From Amoebophrya sp. AT5.2 (taxonomy: Eukaryota; Sar; Dinophyceae; Syndiniales; Amoebophryaceae), in NCBI GenBank assembly GCA_005223375.1, contig RXOD01006032.1, positions 1-11,551 on the forward strand: a stretch of 11,551 nt of DNA, written 5' to 3'. The first letter of the stretch is position 1, and every line of letters begins with the position of its first letter. This document shows, piece after piece, positions 1-6,971 of the stretch. Under the pieces are notes generated by a model. The model was given only the letters and a program-made list of their open reading frames with translations, made no database searches and was not told the DNA's origin. The translations under genes were made by a program, and so were the position numbers.

Positions 1-36
1 CCGCAGCCGCAGCCGCAGCCGCAGCCGCAGCCGCAA
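1..36 (+). repeat. CCGCAG hexanucleotide repeat (Pro-Gln coding)
   Basis: Five perfect CCGCAG units are followed by CCGCAA. They lie in frame with the downstream protein and encode alternating Pro-Gln, so the reading frame is open to the left edge and the ATG at 46 need not be the true start. Confidence 0.9.
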
Positions 37-1853
37 CCGAACCCAATGTACCAAGGAGGCTTCCCGCAATTTCCGCAAGGCGGCTTCCCGCAACAGCAGT
101 TCCCCGGCTTCTACCAGCAGCCGCAGCAGCCCCACGTGGGGCAGCCGCAGCAGCAACAGCAGCAGCAGCAACAACCAGGATTAGTGGCAGACCCACTCGC
201 GGGCTTCTACGAAAACGAGAACAGGAGAAATCATGCTGGCCCGTGCAACGTGCAGCCGGAAATGCTCGCCATGGTCGGAGCCTTCATCGAAGAAGGTTTC
301 GAGCACGAGTACACGATACCGTTGCTCGACGTCCACGCGATCCCGGAGGAGCTGTGGGAGTTCGTGCGAATGACGCTTTACCATGATAATCTAAATCCGA
401 GACTCTTTAGGGTTGTGCACAATGGTGTAAGAGAAATGATCGCAGTACTCGTCGCCGATTTTCTAAACTCATGCTTCGTCTACCGGCAACCGAGGCACTG
501 GTGGCTGTTCGCGCTGACGCTAAAATCAACAATCGCAGTCATCAACGCGAAGCGCCGCGAGGGAAAAAGGGACGAAGCGAGCTTCGACCTGACCATCCTC
601 GCCATCAACGGGTGGCTGGCGCACGAGTTCTTCAACGCGGCGTCCGAGCAAGCGATGGCCGGCAAGTACACGCGGCCGGCGCAGAAAGACTTGAAGTGGC
701 CGAACGGGCACTCAGTCGAAAAGCGGACGCTGGACCTGTGGATGAAGATCGTCGAACAGTAACAAGCCTCTCAGGATTAAAATCTAAAAAAGCACTTGAA
801 GCATTTCACTTGCAATTACTGTTCGCCGAAATGTAATCAGGTCCCAGAGCGAGCACGGCCTCATCTACCAGATGTTCGGCTACGAGGACGAGAAGAAGTA
901 CAACGAACTGAGAATGCTCCTCAAGGAGCTCAAGAGCGCAGTAGACTGCAAGAGCAGTCGACTGGGCCTCGACCCGCAGACCGCGGACAACACGGCTGCC
1001 GAAAAGCTCACCAAGAAGTACAGCTTCGCGGAAATCCTGCTCGTGGCCCCGCTCGTCGTCGCGTCCTTGTGGACCCACGACCAAGCACTCATGTACAAGT
1101 CGTACGGCGACCTGCAGGCACGGATCAAGAGAGGTGCGCTCCCTTGATGCACACGCGATCTAGCTTTACAACGAATAATAAAAAGAAACATCATTCATTT
1201 TTCCTCCTCAGGTAAAATCGACACGAACTGGACGGCCGGCAAGTGCGCCGAGGACGCGTCCAAGATGCTGGTGGGTCGACAGACTCACCGACATGCCTGC
1301 CAACACGGGCGTGGACATGATCTACCGATGCTACGCGAACTGGCACACCGAGGTCAACGCCGCCAAAAAGTTCCAAAACCCGACCCCGGCACCGCCGGGA
1401 GGAGGCACAGGAGCGCCGGGAGGCGGAGGCAACAAGAACACCCACAACAGGATCAAGCACAAACCCACGGACGACCCCACGGACACGCCGGACGAGCCGG
1501 CCGCGACGCGGCGCAAGCCCGAGGGCCTGGAAGAAAAGCCTAAGACCCCGTTTCAGAAGCTGTTGGAATCGGTGCAACGCCTGATCGCGCGGCATGTCGA
1601 AATCACAGTGGAGGACATGAAAAAGGATAAGAAGTTCTGCACGCTGCACGCGGCAAACGCGCTGAAGTTGTTCTCGCGGCCGCCGCGCAGCGAGATCTAC
1701 AAATGCGAGTTCAAGGACAAGTGCAACTTGTGCCACACACACACGGAGCAGACCGTGAAGAAGGCGAAAGTGCTGATCCCCATCGAGGACAAGTCCAAGA
1801 AGGGTGGAGACGAGCCGAAGGGCGGCAAGGGCAAGGGCAAGCCCGAGTGGTAG
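1..1853 (+). CDS. Gag-like ORF1 of the retrotransposon, 5'-partial, three exons
   Basis: Inferred model: exons 1-758, 841-1133 and 1212-1853. The frame is open from base 1, so the start is probably left of the window; the first visible ATG is at 46. The N-terminus is Pro/Gln/Gly-rich with a polyglutamine tract (about 112-176). A globular, helical part follows and spans the first two introns. Then come a Pro/Gly-rich linker (about 1377-1510), a basic segment, a Cys/His cluster near 1704-1740 (KCEFKDKCNLCHTH), and a Lys/Gly-rich tail ending GKGKPEW. A low-complexity start, helical core and basic Cys/His tail upstream of RT suit a nucleic-acid-binding Gag, but I recognise no specific family. The protein-like frame shifts by one base at about 1271 (AAG ATG CTG g TGG GTC): a mutation, a sequence error or a +1 frameshift. 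It could alternatively be a host gene. Confidence 0.55.
112..176 (+). repeat. Polyglutamine-coding CAG/CAA tract
   Basis: Runs of CAG and CAA code for a Gln-rich stretch near the N-terminus of the Gag-like protein, broken by PHVG. Such tracts are length-variable and often disordered. Confidence 0.8.
759..840 (+). other. Intron 1 of Gag-like gene (82 nt, GT-AG)
   Basis: The donor is GTAACAAG after GAACA and the acceptor is TAATCAG before GTCCCAGAG. The segment is AT-rich compared with the flanks and brings an immediate stop (TAA at 760-762). Its removal joins the frame ending at 758 to the open frame at 841 (phase 2), giving ...IVEQSQSEHG. Inferred from frame and composition; there is no transcript evidence. 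Confidence 0.7.
1134..1211 (+). other. Intron 2 of Gag-like gene (78 nt, GT-AG)
   Basis: The donor is GTGCGCTC after AAGAGAG and the acceptor is TTTTTCCTCCTCAG, with a good pyrimidine tract. The insert is AT-rich and carries an in-frame stop (TGA at 1145-1147). Splicing in phase 1 gives ...QARIKRGKIDTNWTAGK, whose codons are again GC-rich at third positions. Confidence 0.68.
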
Positions 1854-2456
1854 AGCAGATAGTCCGTTCCGGCGCCGGTCGAGCACGGACTTCTGTAGAC
1901 ACAGCGCTGCGTTTAGCGGCAGCTGCAACTGCATGCTTTCTCAGGCACGGTGCCAACCTCGGGCCGAGGAACGAGGAGCACCGCGTCTGAGCATATAGAT
2001 TAACGCCTTCATCAGTCGAGTGATATATCAGTAGAGTTTGTTTCTCATCAAGAATTTCATTCTTTTTTAGAAATGCAGTTATTGCAAATCTTTACTCAGA
2101 GATAAGTATCTTCATATCAAACTTAATACTCATTCAAGTAGTTTTCAATTTGTTGTTTGACCAACACAAACATTTCTTGAAGTGAATCCGATTTCTTCAT
2201 TGTCGGAAAGTAAAACTGTACCACGAAACGAAAGCAAAAAGAACCAAAAGCGACATGCGAAACGCAAAGAAAGAAATGCAAGCTGAAGCGGAAAGAACGC
2301 GAGCAACGATAAGGAAAACGAGCAGCAAGTGTTCCTCGACTGTCGATTTCGGAGTAAGAGGGAGGCACGAGCGCGGAAGAGAGACTCGGGCACGAACGGG
2401 CTCGCGGACCGGCTCTCAATCAACAACGAATAACTGAGTGAAAATCTAGAGGAAAG
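1854..2456. other. Gag-pol spacer, 603 bp, no convincing gene
   Basis: The first ~135 bp remain GC-rich but show no protein-like frame on either strand. From about 1990 to 2260 the DNA is AT-rich. The last part is purine-rich and ends in a stop (TGA at 2439) in the frame of the next ORF. A small AAGAAT-TTC-ATTCTT hairpin lies at about 2050-2064. The spacer may hold a promoter or trans-splice acceptor for pol; I see no clear one. Confidence 0.6.
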
Positions 2457-4784
2457 ATGCCAGTGGTGGTGAGACGCCTCCGCAAGGAGGTCATCAACGA
2501 GTTAAGAGAAAGCTACAGAATCGAAAGAAGTAAGGAGTACCAGGATGAAAGCCGCCGTCTCACTGAGCTCCTCGCCGATCTGCGGGAACTCACTGACACG
2601 ACCGAGATCAAGAAACTCGAAGAAGAGTATCTCAAGGTTCAGCCGCCGCACATCGGCCTCATCAACAGCAGATACAGAGGCTATGGCCAGGCCTTTGACA
2701 CAGGAAGGATGGCGCCCTGGCGCTTCAACGTCTTGTCCGAAAACTTCGACATCTTCACCGCGAAGCAGAGGAAAATGTTGTTCAGCAAGCACGGCTTCGT
2801 CAACAAAGGCTTCAAAACGCAGGGCAGGCTCCCGCTCTTCCACTTGTGGGACGACGCGAAGGAGCTCACCGACGACGAGCGGCACCGCTACGAGGCGGCG
2901 GCGAGAGCCGAGAACGAAGTAAATTCGATCCTCAACGACATGACAAAGATACGGTCGGGGCCGTACGCTTTCGAGACCGAGGACATACAGAAACGCTCCT
3001 TCGCAGCGGTGCAGCAACTCCTCGACGGGAAGTTGGGAGTCAAGTGCGAGCTCCGCGACCTCGACCAGAACAAGCACATCGCGCCCTTCTTCGGAATCGG
3101 GCAGAAACTACAGGAGGACGGAACCTTCGCAAAGGTCATCGTCCGACCCTGTTCTTCCTTTAATTTTTTGATTTCCCACTTCTCTCTCTCAATAAGCACA
3201 ATTTTCGCCCTAAGCCATCACCAATCTTGCCAGGTAAGGCCAATCGCCAACGAAAAGGCGAGAAGTGACGCGGTGAGCCCGGTGGCAGAGCACATGTGCC
3301 TGCCATCGGTGCCGGACATCATCGACGGATTCCTCTACGCGGCGAACCCGTCCTACACGGACCCGCACACGGAGATGAGAAGGGACGTGGTCAGAAGCGT
3401 CGAAGAAGGAAGAAAGAAAAAGAAGTTAGGGCCAATGGCGTGGCGAGACGTGGCGACGATCCCCAAAGCTGCAGAGCCATACAATGGCCGGCCGTTTGTG
3501 CCGGCCATTGGCAAGATAGACCTGTATCAGGCCTACATGCAGCTTGGTGTGAAGTCTGCTGACGAGAACCAGATACAGATCTGGGACCCGTTTAAGCAGG
3601 TCATGACATACGGAAAGCTAAATTGCCTTAGTTTCGGCAACGTGCACTCGGTGTACGGATTCGTGGCCGCCATAAGCGAACCCATGTCGGCGTTCATCAA
3701 CTGCGTGTTGAGAATACCGGCATGGGTTTACATCGATGATATCATCTTCCTAGGTAGCAACGCCACAATCAAGTTGTACGCGGATGCGATAAGAAAGCTC
3801 GCAGCCTTTCTCGGCGTCGCAGTGGCGCCCGAGAAAACGGAAGTAGCGATGCTTGGACAAGTGCTGGAAGTGTTAGGAATAAACTTCCAGCCATTCGAGG
3901 ACCGGCTGGAAGTTTCAGTACCAGAAAAGAGAGCGCAGCTAGTAGCTGAAAAAAGTAAAGAAATCCAAGTGATAATTAGAGAAGCAAAGACCGCAGCGGC
4001 CGCCGGCAGGTCACTGCTCAAAAAACTCCAACAGCTCAACGGGTTATTCATACATACCCTGTTCGCGCGGAGGCACAGGAGGATGCTACCGCTGACAAAA
4101 TTCATCTACCAGATAACGGCTAACGAGAGCGAGTTCCCCGAGCGCATCGCATCAGAGAAGAACAGGAACTCACTCAGCATTCTGATAGGTAGAATGAGTC
4201 AGCACCTGCAGAAGCGTGAGAAACATGTCATCAGACTAGGAGACGCAACGCGAGGAAGACTCCACGTCTTCACCGACGCCGCGGCAGAGAAAACACAAGT
4301 CTCCCTAGGGGGCATCATCTACGACTACGACGGCACGAGCAGGGGTTTTTCGATCTTCCTCGAGCAAAATGAGTTGCCAGTCGTACTCAGAGGAGCAGGC
4401 ATCATGTCGTGCGAAGTGCTCGCAGTGCAGCTAGCAGCCAGGCTGTTTAGAGAAAGGCTAAGTAAAAACCATGCAATTATGCATGTAGATAACGTGGCGG
4501 CAGTCCACGGAATAGTGAAAGGGCAGTTAAAACACGCCCTTACAACAGCACTAGTGGCAGAGCTGTGCGACTACCAGCACGAGCACTGCGACGGCAGCTA
4601 CTTCTTCTACGGTTACGTGAGTAGCAACGCGAACCCCGCGGACGCGATGACAAGAATGAAAATGATGAAAACGCTGTGCGAGGAGCACGGCACAAAAGTA
4701 GATATCACACGAGAAGAAATCATGCATCACATCGATCAGATCGGCCGCGAGGCGAAGTCAGTCATGAATGAATTCAGTGTATAA
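2457..4784 (+). CDS. Reverse transcriptase-RNase H (ORF2/pol) of YR retrotransposon
   Basis: It copies element RNA into DNA and degrades the RNA strand. The start is the first ATG after an in-frame TGA (2439). Numbering as read without splicing: residues 1-225 are charged and helical with no known domain. The RT follows, with VRPIANEK (260-267, fingers), IGKIDLYQAY (351-360, motif A, D355), SFGNVHSVYGF (392-402, motif B), and YIDD (425-428, motif C, D427/D428). The RNase H-like domain has D607 (VFTDA), E653, D678 (HVDN) and D729 (NPADA), a complete D-E-D-D set. Residues 227-259 look intron-encoded (see 3135-3233), and the last residue and stop fall inside a second likely intron (4779-4868). 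Splicing that intron would extend the protein in frame into the recombinase. No methyltransferase domain is seen. Domain assignment is strong; expression mode is inferred. Confidence 0.88.
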   Translation: MPVVVRRLRKEVINELRESYRIERSKEYQDESRRLTELLADLRELTDTTEIKKLEEEYLKVQPPHIGLINSRYRGYGQAFDTGRMAPWRFNVLSENFDIFTAKQRKMLFSKHGFVNKGFKTQGRLPLFHLWDDAKELTDDERHRYEAAARAENEVNSILNDMTKIRSGPYAFETEDIQKRSFAAVQQLLDGKLGVKCELRDLDQNKHIAPFFGIGQKLQEDGTFAKVIVRPCSSFNFLISHFSLSISTIFALSHHQSCQVRPIANEKARSDAVSPVAEHMCLPSVPDIIDGFLYAANPSYTDPHTEMRRDVVRSVEEGRKKKKLGPMAWRDVATIPKAAEPYNGRPFVPAIGKIDLYQAYMQLGVKSADENQIQIWDPFKQVMTYGKLNCLSFGNVHSVYGFVAAISEPMSAFINCVLRIPAWVYIDDIIFLGSNATIKLYADAIRKLAAFLGVAVAPEKTEVAMLGQVLEVLGINFQPFEDRLEVSVPEKRAQLVAEKSKEIQVIIREAKTAAAAGRSLLKKLQQLNGLFIHTLFARRHRRMLPLTKFIYQITANESEFPERIASEKNRNSLSILIGRMSQHLQKREKHVIRLGDATRGRLHVFTDAAAEKTQVSLGGIIYDYDGTSRGFSIFLEQNELPVVLRGAGIMSCEVLAVQLAARLFRERLSKNHAIMHVDNVAAVHGIVKGQLKHALTTALVAELCDYQHEHCDGSYFFYGYVSSNANPADAMTRMKMMKTLCEEHGTKVDITREEIMHHIDQIGREAKSVMNEFSV
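3135..3233 (+). other. Likely intron 3 inside RT (99 or 93 nt, GT-AG)
   Basis: An AT- and pyrimidine-rich stretch interrupts GC-rich coding DNA and encodes a Ser/Phe-rich peptide alien to an RT. The acceptor is CTTGCCAG at 3233. The donor is GTCATC at 3135 (99 nt) or GTCCGA at 3141 (93 nt). Both are phase 0 and restore AKVRPIANEK or KVIVRPIANEK, the expected fingers strand. A CTAAG branch-like motif lies at about 3210-3214. The intron length is a multiple of three and holds no stop, so unspliced RNA would still be translated through it. Confidence 0.7.
3482..3510 (+). repeat. 10-bp perfect inverted repeat in RT coding sequence
   Basis: CAATGGCCGG and CCGGCCATTG flank a 9-nt loop and lie just before RT motif A. 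The RNA could form a stable GC-rich hairpin. The palindrome is visible; any function is unknown and it may simply follow from codon choice. Confidence 0.6.
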
Positions 4785-4868
4785 TTGAAAGAAGACGTGA
4801 TGCGATCTCTTTCCCTTTCTGGGCTTTGTGCTTTGAGCTTTGGGCTAAGAAAAATAAAACCTCATCAG
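4779..4868 (+). other. Likely intron 4 joining RT-RNase H to recombinase (90 nt, GT-AG)
   Basis: The donor is GTATAATT directly after AGT (phase 0). The acceptor is CCTCATCAG before CTGCAACGG (phase 0). The interval has a T-rich centre and an A-rich end, unlike the GC-rich exons, and contains the only in-frame stop (TAA 4782-4784) between the two ORFs. Both ORFs are in the same frame, so removal yields ...NEFS joined to LQRLYGVRP. Length and composition match the other introns of the element. Confidence 0.65.
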
Positions 4869-5978
4869 CTGCAACGGCTCTACGGCGTGAGACCGGTTAT
4901 GCCGAAGGCGAAACCGATGCCGAGGAGCAACAACTGGCACAACTCCGCGAGGTGGCGACTCGAACACTACGAGGAGAAACCACCTAAAAGGGCTAAAGTA
5001 CAAAAGTTAGTCCCGATCGCACAATCGCGAGCGTGGGCGGCGTCGAGTGCAGCAGTAATGAGAATCTGGCCAGACGAGGAGTGGCACCTCCGAACAGAAG
5101 GGCTAGAGGACAGAGGGAGCAAGTGGAAAATCTGGCAAAAGTATTGCTCTCTCAAGTTGCCAAAAGCATTCTTCGAAATAGAAAAGTACCAGAACGATTT
5201 CCAAGTAGAGTGGCTCAGAGAGCACCACCCGGTGGTCACGTGGGCGCAGCTACAAGCTTTCGGAGTGTTCATGTTAGACTACGGGTACGCCACACCACTG
5301 CCGTACATAAGCGTAGTCGCACAGAGGCTCAGAGGCTTGAACAAAATGGACACGCTCAACCCGCACGCGGGCCAACTAGAGACCATGGCCTTCGAGCGCC
5401 TGAAAAAGCTAATAGCTGAGTCGGAGCAGACCAAAGCGGTCCCGCCCGACGTGAGCAAGCTGAAAAATCTAAATCTAAGGGAGAAGCACACTTTCAGCAT
5501 TTGGCAGCAGTCAGGACTCCGACCGCAGTCAATGCTCTTCGTCAGACCGGATCTAGTCTTCAAAATGCAAGGATCGCAATTTGTAAGAATGTTAGTGCCG
5601 GTCGTGAAAGTAGACGCGAAACCTGGCGAAATGTTCCAAAGCTTCATCCCAAAGGAAATCTACTGCGACTGGATCTTCCCAATCGAGAAAAGCGACCTAT
5701 ACAGCATCGCAAGAAAGCTCGGCACCACAACATACGGTCCGAGAAGAGGCTTAGCGATCTATCTCAGAATACTGCAGATCGAATGCGGCATCACACCCAT
5801 GAAAGAGGGGGTCAAGAGTCCCAAATTCGATAGATTTAAGAAGCAGGCGTGCGCCCACATGGATTGGGCGCCACAGTCAAAAATGTGGGAAGAAGAGTAC
5901 AGTGTAGATGTCATGTGCTGGCGCGGTACCACCTTCGCCATCCATGAGTTGATCAGAGATTGGTTCTTATCGGCGTAA
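4800..5978 (+). CDS. Tyrosine recombinase (ORF3 or C-terminal part of pol)
   Basis: In DIRS/Ngaro elements this enzyme inserts the circular DNA product by strand exchange through a Tyr-DNA link. If not spliced to ORF2, the first ATG is at 4800; if spliced, coding resumes at 4869. Numbering below counts the codon after the ORF2 stop (4785) as 1. Visible boxes: QQSGLRPQSM (241-250, catalytic Arg 245), TYGPRRGLAI (316-325, box II with Arg 320 and Tyr where the usual H-x-x-R has His), ACAHMDW (355-361, the late His/Trp position) and Tyr 372 in WEEEYSVDV as probable nucleophile. The N-terminal ~200 residues are helical and fit a core-binding domain. About 390 residues is usual for such enzymes. 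The stop is TAA at 5976-5978. Confidence 0.78.
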   Translation: MRSLSLSGLCALSFGLRKIKPHQLQRLYGVRPVMPKAKPMPRSNNWHNSARWRLEHYEEKPPKRAKVQKLVPIAQSRAWAASSAAVMRIWPDEEWHLRTEGLEDRGSKWKIWQKYCSLKLPKAFFEIEKYQNDFQVEWLREHHPVVTWAQLQAFGVFMLDYGYATPLPYISVVAQRLRGLNKMDTLNPHAGQLETMAFERLKKLIAESEQTKAVPPDVSKLKNLNLREKHTFSIWQQSGLRPQSMLFVRPDLVFKMQGSQFVRMLVPVVKVDAKPGEMFQSFIPKEIYCDWIFPIEKSDLYSIARKLGTTTYGPRRGLAIYLRILQIECGITPMKEGVKSPKFDRFKKQACAHMDWAPQSKMWEEEYSVDVMCWRGTTFAIHELIRDWFLSA

Positions 5979-6210
5979 ACAACGCAAGCCCGGTGTCCCC
6001 TCCGACACGAAAAATCGTCACCTCAGTAAAGCCGACTCATCCACTACACGAACGAACGATCGTCACACTCAGAGATGCAAAAAACGAAATGAATTGTCTT
6101 TCGCATGACCCTTGGGCTCTCCATGTGAACACAATTGGCAGAAATCGGATCAACCTCTATGCTACCAGGCAAGCTGTGCACATCAGTTGAGTTTCTTGTT
6201 CGTATCGTGT
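5979..6210 (+). other. 3' untranslated region of the element before repeat B1
   Basis: No ORF of note and no polyadenylation hexamer were found between the recombinase stop and the first long repeat. Composition is mixed. Confidence 0.5.
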
Positions 6211-6456
6211 GGGCCTTCTTTCTGCCTGCATGTGTACGCGATAGTGGGACCCAAAGTCGGTCTATCGTTGACTCCATCGGCCAAAGCCGGAAGCTCTGCA
6301 GAACGCGTCACCAGTACATCTTGCCCTTCAGGGCGATCAGCCAGCGTTCTGTCAACACGACTTTCGGTCAGGTCGGGCCTGTGACCCACTCGGTCTCGGG
6401 ACTTTGAGTGAGAATCTAAGACAAATCGTCGTAAGTGCGCTGAGGCGGATACATTT
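6211..6456 (+). repeat. Direct repeat copy B1 (246 bp)
   Basis: It matches 6726-6971 over its whole length at offset 515 with two differences (C6239 versus T6754, A6451 versus G6966). It holds a GTAAGT splice-donor-like motif at 6431-6436. In a split-direct-repeat element this is the internal B copy. The small ORFs in it are not convincing genes. Confidence 0.93.
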
Positions 6457-6725
6457 TTTATGATAAATCTACTCCGCCCTCACGCACGAAGCGACGATAA
6501 TAAGATATTCAAAGTCCTCGTAACTCTGATCCCTCGTGTTTCTTTGCCTGAGCGTCTTTCTGAGTCTTCTGAAATCTGGTACTAACCGTTTACGGCTTGG
6601 AAAGCTGTTTCTGACTAACATGATCTACTAAGAGTTTTTTCTTACCCACCCAGTTACCCACCCTTTCTCAGCGAGTCCCGAGCATCAACGATGCTGGCTT
6701 CTCGCTGTCACACACACCTGCAGGG
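6457..6725 (+). repeat. Unique segment between the repeats, predicted A2 of split repeats
   Basis: 269 bp, AT-rich at the start and pyrimidine-rich near 6630-6668. In Ngaro/PAT architecture the segment between the two B copies equals the left-end repeat A1, which would lie left of this window. The copy number is a prediction; only one copy is visible here. Confidence 0.5.
6669..6707 (+). repeat. Nested stem-loop in segment A2
   Basis: Outer arms CAGCGAG / CTCGCTG (7 bp) and inner arms AGCATC / GATGCT (6 bp) are separated by symmetric 5-nt internal loops, with an AAC apical loop. It ends 18 bp before repeat B2. Confidence 0.6.
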
Positions 6726-6971
6726 GGGCCTTCTTTCTGCCTGCATGTGTACGTGATAGTGGGACCCAAAGTCGGTCTATCGTTGACTCCATCGGCCAAA
6801 GCCGGAAGCTCTGCAGAACGCGTCACCAGTACATCTTGCCCTTCAGGGCGATCAGCCAGCGTTCTGTCAACACGACTTTCGGTCAGGTCGGGCCTGTGAC
6901 CCACTCGGTCTCGGGACTTTGAGTGAGAATCTAAGACAAATCGTCGTAAGTGCGCTGAGGCGGATGCATTT
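6726..6971 (+). repeat. Direct repeat copy B2 (246 bp), right end of the element
   Basis: This is the second copy of 6211-6456. Identity stops after CATTT at 6971, and the host Nox exon is readable from there on. The GTAAGT motif is repeated at 6946-6951. Confidence 0.92.

Larger units (their letters stand above)
1..6971 (+). mobile_element. YR retrotransposon (DIRS/Ngaro-like), left end outside window
   Basis: The order is Gag-like gene, reverse transcriptase plus RNase H, tyrosine recombinase, then a right end built as repeat - unique segment - repeat. Seen directly: RT motifs (IDLYQAY, YIDD), RNase H acidic residues, recombinase boxes (GLRPQS, GPRRG, HMDW, a final Tyr), and a 246-bp direct repeat separated by 269 bp at the right end. 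Known of the group: Ngaro and PAT elements have split direct repeats (A1 ... B1-A2-B2) and use a tyrosine recombinase rather than a DDE integrase; typical DIRS elements also carry a methyltransferase-like domain, which I do not see here. Inference: A1, a copy of 6457-6725, should lie upstream of base 1. The two repeats differ at only 2 of 246 positions, which suggests a young copy. The right boundary (6971) is taken from the end of repeat identity. Confidence 0.8.

Noticed and set aside
1265..1543. 92-codon + frame overlapping the Gag-like exon
   Set aside because: It is what results if the frame is not shifted at 1271; the peptide is Arg/Gly/His-rich with poor protein character. The other frame has better codon use and the Cys/His cluster.
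1191..1934. 247-codon open frame on the minus strand opposite the Gag-like gene
   Set aside because: It is a GC-driven shadow of the + strand frame, rich in Arg/Leu/Ala, and crosses a likely intron boundary; no recognisable motif.
2123..2426. Two overlapping minus-strand frames in the gag-pol spacer
   Set aside because: Low-complexity Ser/Phe/Arg peptides opposite purine-rich DNA, overlapping each other; no support.
4785..4799. TTG at 4785 as start of the recombinase
   Set aside because: In a eukaryote the first ATG (4800) or splicing from ORF2 is far more likely; the same reasoning rules out TTG 6984 as the Nox start.
6183..6389. Small ORFs inside both 246-bp repeats
   Set aside because: They recur only because the DNA repeats, run in several frames, and show no protein family.
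6211..6971. The long repeats as ordinary LTRs of an LTR retrotransposon
   Set aside because: Both copies lie on the same side of the genes, 269 bp apart, and the element encodes a tyrosine recombinase, not a DDE integrase or aspartic protease.
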